In this document: positions 49,912 to 57,989 of the stretch, one piece after another
Position numbering within the stretch: the stretch's first letter is position 1
How the letters are laid out: each line of letters begins with the position of its first letter
Source: Novosphingobium fuchskuhlense
GTDB taxonomy: Bacteria; Pseudomonadota; Alphaproteobacteria; Sphingomonadales; Sphingomonadaceae
Reading direction: 5' to 3'
DNA: 64,000 nt
Assembly: GCF_001519075.1 (NCBI RefSeq)
Contig: NZ_KQ954245.1
Span: 930,173-994,172, forward strand
Made by a program: the position numbers and the translations under genes
The notes under the pieces: generated by a model
Told to the model about the DNA's origin: nothing
Seen by the model: the letters and a program-made list of their open reading frames with translations, nothing else
The model's database searches: none

Positions 49912-51321
49912 ATGGACCGCACATCGCTCTATCGCACCATCTGGCGCTGGCATTTCTATGCCGGGCTGTTCGTCATGCCGATGGTGGTGATCCTGGCGCT
50001 CACCGGCGCGGCCTACCTGTTCAAACCGCAGGTCGATGCATGGGAGGAGCGCGCCTGGCGCGGCCTCCCGGCAGAGCGGACGGTCTCCGCCGACGCGCAG
50101 GTCAAGGCGGCGCTCGCCGCTTTCCCGGGCAGCCGGCTCGAGTCCTACCGCCTGCCGGAAGCCGAAACCGACGCAGCGCTGATCCACCTCGCGCTTCCGG
50201 ACCGCGCCATGCGCGACGTGTTCGTCTCGCCCGAAGGCCGGGTCGTCGGCGCGCTCGATCCCGAGTGGCGGATCATGCAGGTGGTGCACGACATCCACGG
50301 GCAGCTGCTGATCGGCAAGCGGGGAAGCTGGATTGTCGAGCTAGCCGCCAGCTGGGCCATCGTGATGATCCTCAGCGGGCTCTACCTCTGGTGGCCCACC
50401 GGGCGCGGCCTTGCCGGCGTGGTCTGGCCGCGGTTCGGCAGGGGAGCCAAGATGCTTTGGCGCGATCTTCACGCCGTCACCGGCTTCTGGGTCTCGGGGC
50501 TCGCATTGGTGCTGCTGGTCACCGGACTGCCGTGGGCCGACGTCTGGGGCAGCGCATTCAAGGCAGTGCGGACGGAGATGGGGTGGGTCAAGGGTCAGCA
50601 GGATTGGACCATCGGCGGCGCCCCTGCGGGCGCTGATGAACACGCCGGGCACGATCACGCGGCCATGGCGGCCATGGCAGGCTCAATGCCCGCCGCGATG
50701 CACCGTATGCCCGATGGCACCATGATGGCTGGCCCCGCCATGTCCGGCGTCTCGCTCAGCGAAATCGTGGCCGAGGCGAAGGGCCTGCACCTCCCCTTCC
50801 CGGTCATCGTGACCCCGCCGGGTGGCGTCCGGCCGTTCGGCGGCAAGCCGCAGGCCGGCTGGTCGGTGCGCTCCGATACCCAGAACCGCCCCTTGCGCGC
50901 GGCGCTGACCTTCGATCCGATGACCGGCCGCGAAACATCGCGCGAGGTCTTTGCCGACAAGCACGTGATCGACCGGATCGTCGGCTATGGCGTTGCCTGG
51001 CACGAAGGCCAGCTGTTCGGCCTTGCGAACCAGCTCATCGGTGTGGCGACGGCGGTGATGCTGGTCACGCTGGCCGTGACCGGGTTCATCCTGTGGCGGC
51101 GGCGCAAACCGGCTGACCGGCTTGGCGCCCCGCCCCTGCCCGCCATGCCCCCGCGTATCGGCGGCGTAGTCGCCATCAGCCTCGCCCTTGCCGCGCTGCT
51201 GCCCCTGCTGGCGATCTCGATGGCCGTGATGCTGCTGATCGAGTTTGCCCTGTTGCGGCGTCTGCCCGTTGCCGCACGCTGGCTGGGATTGCGACCTGTG
51301 CGGGGGGCGTCAGTGCCATAG
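49912..51321 (+). CDS. PepSY-type membrane protein with His/Met-rich segment
   Basis: 469 aa with four or five membrane helices (about 13-35, 143-162, 189-208, 352-373, 397-427), typical of PepSY_TM iron/copper-associated inner-membrane reductase-like proteins. The first helix reads YRTIWRWHFYAGLF. Conserved membrane histidines near VVHDIHGQLL and RDLHAVTGFW may hold haem, as in other ferric reductase-like PepSY proteins. Between residues 244 and 277 it carries four His and eight Met (HAGHDH, then MHRMPDG and MMAG), a composition typical of copper-binding segments. Two bases separate it from the TonB receptor gene, so it probably handles the imported metal complex. Confidence 0.88.
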   Translation: MDRTSLYRTIWRWHFYAGLFVMPMVVILALTGAAYLFKPQVDAWEERAWRGLPAERTVSADAQVKAALAAFPGSRLESYRLPEAETDAALIHLALPDRAMRDVFVSPEGRVVGALDPEWRIMQVVHDIHGQLLIGKRGSWIVELAASWAIVMILSGLYLWWPTGRGLAGVVWPRFGRGAKMLWRDLHAVTGFWVSGLALVLLVTGLPWADVWGSAFKAVRTEMGWVKGQQDWTIGGAPAGADEHAGHDHAAMAAMAGSMPAAMHRMPDGTMMAGPAMSGVSLSEIVAEAKGLHLPFPVIVTPPGGVRPFGGKPQAGWSVRSDTQNRPLRAALTFDPMTGRETSREVFADKHVIDRIVGYGVAWHEGQLFGLANQLIGVATAVMLVTLAVTGFILWRRRKPADRLGAPPLPAMPPRIGGVVAISLALAALLPLLAISMAVMLLIEFALLRRLPVAARWLGLRPVRGASVP

Positions 51322-51357
51322 GGCCAAAGCTGTTCAGTCAGCCCCGCAGGCCATGAA

Positions 51358-53736
51358 TCAGGGCGCCTTGGTCGGCGGAGATGCGTTGGCGGATGCGGTA
51401 ACCGCCCCGAGGATCGCGCGGGCCGGGCAGGCCTTTCCGATGCAGTTGAGGATTCTGTCCACTTCAGGATCATCACCCGAGGACTTCATCGCTGCGAGGG
51501 CGCGGCCGAACCTGTCCATCCGATCACGCATCGTGGATGAAAGCACCCAGTTCAGCGCTACCGCACCGGTCTTGTCGGGATCCTGAGCAGGCAGTGGCAG
51601 CCCGAGGCGGAGATAGCCGATCGCTTCCGGTCCCATCGTTTTGCCGGATCCGTTGGTCGCCTCGGAAATGCGCTTGGCGTCATAGTGCTGGCGCGCGGAC
51701 CAGGTGTTGATGAAACCCTGCTGGATCAGCGAAATCTCAAAGAGAAGCGGCCCCCATCTGGAACTGACCGGCTTGTTGGCGTGTGGCGTTTCCGCCCCTT
51801 CGGCGGACGGTTGCGACTGGCTGTTGGTCGGCGCGTAAAAGCGCTCGATATCTGCGGGATCAGCCCGATCTACGTTGTCGATATCGATGATGTAGACAGG
51901 ATGCAGCACCTTGAGGTCGGGATCCGGATTGAGCCGGCCCGCGACAAAGCGCGCCAGATCGTAGGCTGTCACGAGGCCGGATGAGTCGAAATAGCCCCCG
52001 TCCACCAGATGGCCCTGCGGATTCTTTATAACACGGCCCTGCCGATCCCTTTCAACGTCGTCTGGCGTGCGCCCGGGCGGGCTGACGACAGGGAACCGGG
52101 CACTGTTGTGGATCGCGCTTGCGCCATCGATGCCGTGTCCATGGGCAAAGTCGCTGGTGAAATCGTAGGCGTTAAGGAACGTCTGGTAAAACTGATCCTG
52201 GCCAGCGACGTGCGAGGCCCTGACCGGGGAGAAGATCACGCGGCGACCGGTTTTGACATGGGTGCTGTTGGCGAAAACCAGCGGCACCCAGCCGGCATCC
52301 TTGCGCGGGTTGGTCCAGGGCGCGGTGTAATCCAGCCTCAGCGGATCGATGCGGGGCCGGCAGGCGTGCGTGAATGGCTCGTCGGCCCGCTCCGGTTCAT
52401 GCTGCCAGCCCTGACGGAAGCCTTCCTCCAGAAACCAGCCGCGGCTGGGCAGAAAGGGAAAGGGGCTGAACATCTGGGCCAGATTGGGATTGAACATGCC
52501 TGCCAGGACCGGCGAAAGATAATCGGCACCGAGCACCCGTTGGACGAAGCGCGTTGCCTCCGGATTGCTGCGGCAGGATGCCGGCACCGCACTGAGCCAT
52601 GCGGCATAATCATAGGCGCCGAGCGATCCGCCCGAAACGCTGCTGATGGCAAAGACGTTTTTCGTGAACTCGCCGTGCGTCTTTTGGTCGAGCGCGGCGA
52701 GTACGGTGCCGGTCCAGTAGGCCGCGCGCGATGCCCCCCCGGGGGCGGCGACGATGAAGATCGGATCACCCGGCGCGTGCGCCGATTTCCACTTCTCCAG
52801 TGCCTCGTCGAGGGTCGGCCGATCCGGCCGGTAGGTCCCCGAAACCGTGATCGTATGAACATCGTTGAATAGGCTCGAAAACAGCAGAAAGCCGAAGACG
52901 AGCGTGAACAACGGCACTTTCGCCGGTCGCAAGAGCCAGATCAGCAGCGACAGGCCCGGTACGATCAAGCCGATGGCGAAGAACAGGATCGCCGGGGCGC
53001 CGATCCAACCCACCACATGAACAGATGCTCCCAGCAGGTACCCACAGGAAAAAAACCCGAGTATCAACAAGCTGATCGCCAGCGTCACGGAAGCAAAGGT
53101 ACCCTCGTAGGGGGTCAGCGTCCGCGCATTGTCACCCGACATCCGGGTGTAGAGCAGGTCGAAGATGCCCGAACCCGCCTCATCTTTGGCATATCGCGTT
53201 TTGAACCAGACCTTGCGCTGGATGAAGAACACCATCAGCAGGACAATTCCTGCCACGAGAGACAGCGTGCCGGGCCGCCACAGCGATTTGGAATCGGCAC
53301 TGACAACGCGGGCGATCGCCAGCAGCGCCAGCCCAAACGGAAAAATTCCGAAGCCCCTCCTGACCCACCGGAACCAGCAAGGCTGCTCTTTCGCCTCGTC
53401 GTTACTCAGCCCCGGCGTGAACTTGTAGAGAATGGCGGGCCAGTACCACATCGTCAGGCCCGAAAAGCAGCAGGCCAGCCACAACCAGGTCCAGTTGGCT
53501 AAAAGGCGCACTTGCGTGGCCGATCCCCAATCGAACTCCCAGGGCGGTTTGTCCGTTTCCGCAAAGCTGCGCATGACATCGCGCGCAGGCGACAGACACA
53601 GCATCGCCGTGCCGACGCCAATGCAGAGCAGCGTCTGAAACGTAAGATGCCGGAACGGTCTCGACCAATTGCGCAGCGCCTCCAGCCGGTCCTTGCAGCG
53701 CGCCACGAAGACCCATTGCTGCAATGGCCGGCTCAT
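51358..53736 (-). CDS. multi-pass membrane patatin-like phospholipase
   Basis: 792 aa. The N-terminal ~290 residues have six or seven hydrophobic helices; the rest is a patatin-like lipase domain. The oxyanion segment APGGASRAAYW (331-341), nucleophile Ser368 in ISSVSGGSLGA, the ARFPVVSPPG segment (547-556) and catalytic Asp579 in VDGGYFDSSGL form the Ser-Asp dyad. It would hydrolyse acyl esters of phospholipids, probably on the cytoplasmic face, but the topology is inferred. Its ATG overlaps the upstream gene's stop by four bases (ATGA), so it is the third gene of a coupled operon with a lipoprotein and a coiled-coil exported protein. I do not know a described system with this set. Confidence 0.88.
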   Translation of the reverse strand: MSRPLQQWVFVARCKDRLEALRNWSRPFRHLTFQTLLCIGVGTAMLCLSPARDVMRSFAETDKPPWEFDWGSATQVRLLANWTWLWLACCFSGLTMWYWPAILYKFTPGLSNDEAKEQPCWFRWVRRGFGIFPFGLALLAIARVVSADSKSLWRPGTLSLVAGIVLLMVFFIQRKVWFKTRYAKDEAGSGIFDLLYTRMSGDNARTLTPYEGTFASVTLAISLLILGFFSCGYLLGASVHVVGWIGAPAILFFAIGLIVPGLSLLIWLLRPAKVPLFTLVFGFLLFSSLFNDVHTITVSGTYRPDRPTLDEALEKWKSAHAPGDPIFIVAAPGGASRAAYWTGTVLAALDQKTHGEFTKNVFAISSVSGGSLGAYDYAAWLSAVPASCRSNPEATRFVQRVLGADYLSPVLAGMFNPNLAQMFSPFPFLPSRGWFLEEGFRQGWQHEPERADEPFTHACRPRIDPLRLDYTAPWTNPRKDAGWVPLVFANSTHVKTGRRVIFSPVRASHVAGQDQFYQTFLNAYDFTSDFAHGHGIDGASAIHNSARFPVVSPPGRTPDDVERDRQGRVIKNPQGHLVDGGYFDSSGLVTAYDLARFVAGRLNPDPDLKVLHPVYIIDIDNVDRADPADIERFYAPTNSQSQPSAEGAETPHANKPVSSRWGPLLFEISLIQQGFINTWSARQHYDAKRISEATNGSGKTMGPEAIGYLRLGLPLPAQDPDKTGAVALNWVLSSTMRDRMDRFGRALAAMKSSGDDPEVDRILNCIGKACPARAILGAVTASANASPPTKAP

Positions 53737-55628
53737 GGCTTGGCGGTCTCCCCGCCCGCCCCCTTGGAGGCGACTTGCTGCAGGACCAGAAGGTCCTGGT
53801 TGTAGTCATCGAGGATGCGCTCGAAGCTGTCCGCAGCGGTCTCACCCAACACGTCCTGCGCGGCGACCAGCTTAGCCTGTTTGGCCTTGGCCTCGGCCAG
53901 CGCCGAAGTGGCGGCGGCATGGGCGATGTCGGCGCTGTCCTTGCCGGTATAGGCATCCTGCAAGGCGCGGTCCGCATCGGCGCACGGCTGGTCGGCGGCC
54001 CCGCACTGCGCACGCATGTCCCGCGCGTGGGCAATCTCGTCTTGGGCCTTGTTGCGCGCGGTGACAGCCTCAGCGAGCGCAGTCTCCGCCTTGCCGACCT
54101 CGGTCGTCTGATCTTTCAGCTTCGCTTCGAGGGCGGCCTTGCGGTCGATGAACATCTGCTTGGCGGTATCGAGCCGCTGGCGCGTGCGGGCGCGCAGCGC
54201 CGCCAGATCGAGCCCGCCCAGCGAAGGCGCGCCGATCCCGTCGCCCGAAACGACACTGCTGGCGAGGCCCAGCAACCGCTGGCCAACACCCACTCCAACA
54301 CCCCCGGCACCGCCAGTGCCGGCCGTAGTGGCCACCTTGACCGCCGTGCCGATAAGCGCACGCGCGGCTTGGCTGTAAGCGGCAAGCAGCTTGGTCGGAT
54401 CATTGGAGAACGATTTGAGATCCCAGTTGCCGATATCATCCTTGATGAAGGCCATGGCCACCTCGCCCGTGCCGCTGGCGTAGACCTGATTGACCTTCTC
54501 CCAGTAGAAATCGTCCGTCAGCAGGTTGATCGCCCGTGTGCGATCAACCTGCCGCAGCGCGCCATGATTGCCCGGCAGGCTGGCGTTGAACCAGTCGAAC
54601 ACGTCGATGAATTCGGTCGTGCCGGAATCGCGCAGGAAATCGCCGGTCGGGAACTTGCGGGCCATTTGTGGCGATGATTCACAGTTAGGGTTGGAATTGA
54701 CCGCACAGAACTTCGAAAGGACATGATTGCGCGCCGCGATCTGGTTGGAAAATTCCGCCAGCGTATAGGCAATCGCCAGCGCATGATTGCGCACGCGCCG
54801 GTCGCCGGGCACGAAGCCGACGAGGCTGTTGGTGATCGAATAGGCCTTCACCTGCATCAGCGCGGCGATTGTGGCGACTTCGCGCGTGAGATTGCTGACG
54901 ATCTCCGCTGGTGTCAGGTTCGGCGTTATCCCAGCCTGGAAATAGGCTTGCGGCACGGCTTCGGCAGCAAGCGGCGCTTCGTCGACCTTTGGCAATGTGC
55001 GGATGGCGGTTGCATTGGCGCAGGCCTGCATGACAACAGGCACGCCATCCGAACTGAGCTTCTCGAAAGCGCTGATGATCGCGGCCTTGCTCTGGGCGCT
55101 GGCTGGATCGCGTTGTCCGGCAAGTGCCGCAGTGACAGTATCGGAAGTGACCGCTGCGCCCTGCCCCACGACACCCCTGTAGGCACTGTAGAGACCGACA
55201 AGTGCGGCCTGAGTCGCCGAGTAATCCTTTCTGATGCCCAGCACTTTGTAGAGGGGAAATTCGTTGATCCGGCAGATCTGGGCCCGGGCATCGGCGGCAG
55301 CTTCGATGGCACCTTGCAAGTAGGCGCAGCTGGCTCTTTTTCTGGAGTCCGGCGAAGGAGGACGGCACCCCAGCTCTGATTCATTCCACAAACTGTTTGC
55401 CGAACGCTCCAGCCCTGCCAGCGTCGTGACCGCTCCCGCCAGCAAGGCGGCTTCCTGCCCGATCTGGATTTCGAGCGACTGGCCGACCGGTCCCTTGTAA
55501 ACCTCGACCTCCACCCGCATCATACCTGCCGCATGGGCGCTTTCCGCGCAGATCGGCAGCACCGCGAGGGCAAGCGCGGCGGAGGCATTGCCCCAGCGGG
55601 CGGCGGCGGTGGCGATACCCCTGTTCAT
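53733..55628 (-). CDS. exported protein with C-terminal coiled coil, function unknown
   Basis: 631 aa, not assigned to a family. A signal peptide (about 1-33, AESAHAAG) is followed by a Cys-containing helical region (Cys pairs at CRPP, CAYL, CRIN, CAN, CAVN and NCES), a hydrophobic glycine-rich stretch TGGAGGVGVGVG (about 440) and then a long C-terminal coiled coil (about 475-610) rich in Ala, Lys and Glu. DMRAQCGAADQPCADA adds two Cys that could form a disulfide, consistent with a periplasmic place. It overlaps both neighbours by four bases. A periplasmic bridge between the lipoprotein and the membrane lipase is one idea, not shown. Confidence 0.8.
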   Translation of the reverse strand: MNRGIATAAARWGNASAALALAVLPICAESAHAAGMMRVEVEVYKGPVGQSLEIQIGQEAALLAGAVTTLAGLERSANSLWNESELGCRPPSPDSRKRASCAYLQGAIEAAADARAQICRINEFPLYKVLGIRKDYSATQAALVGLYSAYRGVVGQGAAVTSDTVTAALAGQRDPASAQSKAAIISAFEKLSSDGVPVVMQACANATAIRTLPKVDEAPLAAEAVPQAYFQAGITPNLTPAEIVSNLTREVATIAALMQVKAYSITNSLVGFVPGDRRVRNHALAIAYTLAEFSNQIAARNHVLSKFCAVNSNPNCESSPQMARKFPTGDFLRDSGTTEFIDVFDWFNASLPGNHGALRQVDRTRAINLLTDDFYWEKVNQVYASGTGEVAMAFIKDDIGNWDLKSFSNDPTKLLAAYSQAARALIGTAVKVATTAGTGGAGGVGVGVGQRLLGLASSVVSGDGIGAPSLGGLDLAALRARTRQRLDTAKQMFIDRKAALEAKLKDQTTEVGKAETALAEAVTARNKAQDEIAHARDMRAQCGAADQPCADADRALQDAYTGKDSADIAHAAATSALAEAKAKQAKLVAAQDVLGETAADSFERILDDYNQDLLVLQQVASKGAGGETAKP

Positions 55629-56731
55629 GGCAACCTCGGCAGCGACGGAATTTTGGCAGCGGCAGGTGCCGGAGGATCGAACGCCGCGATGACCTGGTCG
55701 TAGATCGCCGCCGGCTCGGCCTCCGCCCGCCGCGCATCGGCAAGAACCCTAAGAGCTGACATGGTGTGCAGCATTTCGGTTGTGATCGCGTTCGCATCGG
55801 CCATGTTGGCACCCTTGGAAGAAAGCACCCGGCTGCTGTATTCCTGCATCGTGGCGATCAGCGGTGCGCTCGACGTCGTCATTGCCATGACCAGCCGCTC
55901 GTCCTGCTTGAACGTGCGGATGCCTTCGGGCCCCATGATCTGGAAGCCCCTCGCCAGCTTCTCACCCACCTGGCAGAATTGGCTGGATGCGCCGTCTTGC
56001 GGCGTTGCCGCAGCTGCTCCGGGTGCGGCGCCAACTTTGGCGAGAATGGCCTTTTCCGCATCGTCGATCCGCGCCAACAGATCGGCCTTTGTCTGTGCCA
56101 GTTCGCCCGAGAGCTTCGACACCTCGGCCTTCAGGGCCACAAGATCGGGATTGCTGACGGTGGGATTGGCGAGAAACGCCGTGATTGCACCTTGGAGATC
56201 GATAAGGAAGCCGGGTCCGAGTTTGGCCTTTGCCGGGTCTGCAAGGGCATTGTAGTAGTCGGTCAGGCCGCGGATCCTGTTCAACTGGTCGGCCGTGGCG
56301 GGCGCGATCTGCCCGGCGACGTTCCCCCCGGCGGCATCCTTGTCCGCGCCCTTGTCCTCATCCTCGATCTTCACCGATTTGCCGAACGGGTCGATCTCGC
56401 TCGCCTTCATCGTGCCGGACTCGAAGCGGATCTTGTTGAACATCGCGCTCGCCTTGCCCGTCATCCGGTAGCGGTAGAGCGTATCCGTCTGCGGCACGAT
56501 CTGGCGGTAGTCGATCTCGTTGTTGTCTTCGCCCAGCTTTACCCGGGTGTGGGCATCCCAGCAGTAGTCGAAGGTGCGGAAGTAGTAGGTCGTCTGAAAC
56601 CGCACCTGATCATCGACCTGCCCCGGACCAAGCCCCCGCGCCACATGCATCGAGACAGGCACACCGCAACCGGCAAGCGACAAGCAACACGCTGCCCCCA
56701 GGATGCATCGAACGCCAAGCAAAGCCCGCAT
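55625..56731 (-). CDS. outer-membrane-type lipoprotein, function unknown
   Basis: 368 aa. The signal ends in a lipobox (LSLAGCG; acylated Cys at residue 22) followed by GVPVS, which has no Asp at +2 and so suggests the outer membrane. The middle has a YYFRTFDYCWDAHTRV-like beta-rich region; from about 190 to 240 a charged helical stretch (VALKAEVSKLSGELAQTKADL) looks like a coiled coil. The end is proline/alanine-rich. It is the first gene of the patatin operon, overlapping the next start by four bases. Its promoter must lie in the AT-rich 56732-56991 gap, shared with the divergent lipoprotein gene. No family is recognised. Confidence 0.8.
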   Translation of the reverse strand: MRALLGVRCILGAACCLSLAGCGVPVSMHVARGLGPGQVDDQVRFQTTYYFRTFDYCWDAHTRVKLGEDNNEIDYRQIVPQTDTLYRYRMTGKASAMFNKIRFESGTMKASEIDPFGKSVKIEDEDKGADKDAAGGNVAGQIAPATADQLNRIRGLTDYYNALADPAKAKLGPGFLIDLQGAITAFLANPTVSNPDLVALKAEVSKLSGELAQTKADLLARIDDAEKAILAKVGAAPGAAAATPQDGASSQFCQVGEKLARGFQIMGPEGIRTFKQDERLVMAMTTSSAPLIATMQEYSSRVLSSKGANMADANAITTEMLHTMSALRVLADARRAEAEPAAIYDQVIAAFDPPAPAAAKIPSLPRLP

Positions 56732-56991
56732 CTACCGCCCCCACATATTGTGTGCCCACGGCCTGTGAATGCAGCACAGTTTCCAGACGGGAAAAAGACA
56801 ATGCAGTCGCTTTAATTCATTCCAAACAGATTTAGTGCGAACTATATAGCTGGTTTTAAAGCGAATCTTGCGATATACAAAAATCTCTTCGAATATCGAA
56901 TGAAATCTTCTTTCCTCGCCAAGATATTTTTGGCCACTCTCACCACAAAATCATCTTGCGATGATGAATGGGTACAAAGGGGAGAACAGCG
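56732..56991. other. AT-rich divergent promoter region with repeated decamer
   Basis: This gap between two divergent lipoprotein genes is far richer in AT than its surroundings. It contains ATCTTGCGAT twice (56865-56874 and 56953-56962, 88 bases apart), and a TTCGA-ATA-TCGAA inverted repeat at 56888-56900. These could be operator sites for a regulator controlling both sides. No regulatory protein is assigned. Confidence 0.5.
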
Positions 56992-57588
56992 ATGTCACGT
57001 AAAGCACTGCTTGCAAGCTGCTTGGCAGCGACTGCATTTGTTTCGGGCTGTTCACCGCAAAAACCGGCGCACAAACCTGCATTTTCAGGTTTGCTGGCCG
57101 GTGATGGCATAACTTTCACTTCATCACCAGACGGCAGCACCCTCAGTCTGCTGTATGACCAGTTCGAAATCAAAACCGGGGCAGTTGTCGAAAAAGGCAC
57201 GATCAACAAAGACAGAGTGGCGCAGCGCGGTTTCACGCTCGGAGTGATTGGCCCGAACGGCTCGGGATCGGCCAAAGCGCAAGAAGCGATACAGCTTTTT
57301 GTCCGCGGGTTTCACCATGCGCCCGCCGGGAGCTGGAGCCTGAAGGTGGAAGCCCCCGGCGGACCGATCGACATCACGCCGAAAGGGAGCGATGAGCCTT
57401 TCACGGCATGTCTGGCGCTTGCGGCCGACAAGGCGGCCATTCCCGTGCGCGTCACAATGACGCTCAAGGCACCTGTCCCGAGCGACACCCAGGTCACGGT
57501 CGATTCGATCGATATCGCCCGCACAGGCGGCGATTTGAAAGGGCCGCCGGGAAGCTGCCCGCCCGAAGCCCGTCAGACCGCAAAATAG
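56992..57588 (+). CDS. lipoprotein, function unknown
   Basis: 198 aa. The signal peptide ends in a lipobox (FVSGCS; Cys at about residue 19). The mature part is a compact beta-rich domain with ITFTSSPDGSTLSLLYDQFEI and FTLGVIGPNGSGSAKAQ, followed by a second strand-rich half with VTMTLKAPVPSDTQV. Homologous short lipoproteins with an immunoglobulin-like or jelly-roll fold are common but I cannot name the family. The ATG at 56992 has a strong AAGGGGAG before it. It is divergent from the patatin operon and its transcript might run into the 57589-57989 gap. Nothing in it suggests catalysis. Confidence 0.78.
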   Translation: MSRKALLASCLAATAFVSGCSPQKPAHKPAFSGLLAGDGITFTSSPDGSTLSLLYDQFEIKTGAVVEKGTINKDRVAQRGFTLGVIGPNGSGSAKAQEAIQLFVRGFHHAPAGSWSLKVEAPGGPIDITPKGSDEPFTACLALAADKAAIPVRVTMTLKAPVPSDTQVTVDSIDIARTGGDLKGPPGSCPPEARQTAK

Positions 57589-57989
57589 GGTTCGCACCGG
57601 CTCCGCGTACCTGACCGGCGAGGTCTTGAAAGTGGGCGGGGACGATATCCGCACCCGCCCCCCGGAAGGAGGGGTTGCCACAGGCACTGGCATTCCGGGT
57701 CGCATAGGCCGCCGGTGCGCCATGGTTCCCTTCCGGGAAAGTCTGGATCCGGGGATCCTGATTGCCGGCCTCGATCCGCGGCGCCCCGGGGCACCTGGCC
57801 CCAAGCAGCCAGACGTCGGCTGTTGGGCAAAGGCTAGCGGGCCCCGCGCCTCCGGCCACCTTACAAACCCTGAAAGGGACTTGCGGTGCGGTTTCCTCTC
57901 TGCATTTGTAAGTATTCCGCGGGGGCGGGAGCGCCGAGAGACACCGGCATCGGATTTCTCGGGAGCAGCACGTTCGAAGGAGTGGCAAC
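57589..57989. other. GC-rich intergenic region before the CHAT operon
   Basis: 401 bases without a supportable gene. A GGGCGGG/CCCGCCC stem with a 13-base loop (about 57634-57661) may follow the lipoprotein gene. The last 130 bases contain TTTGTAAGTATTCC, which could include the CHAT operon promoter, and the GAAGGAGTGG ribosome site. Exact elements are not defined. Confidence 0.5.
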
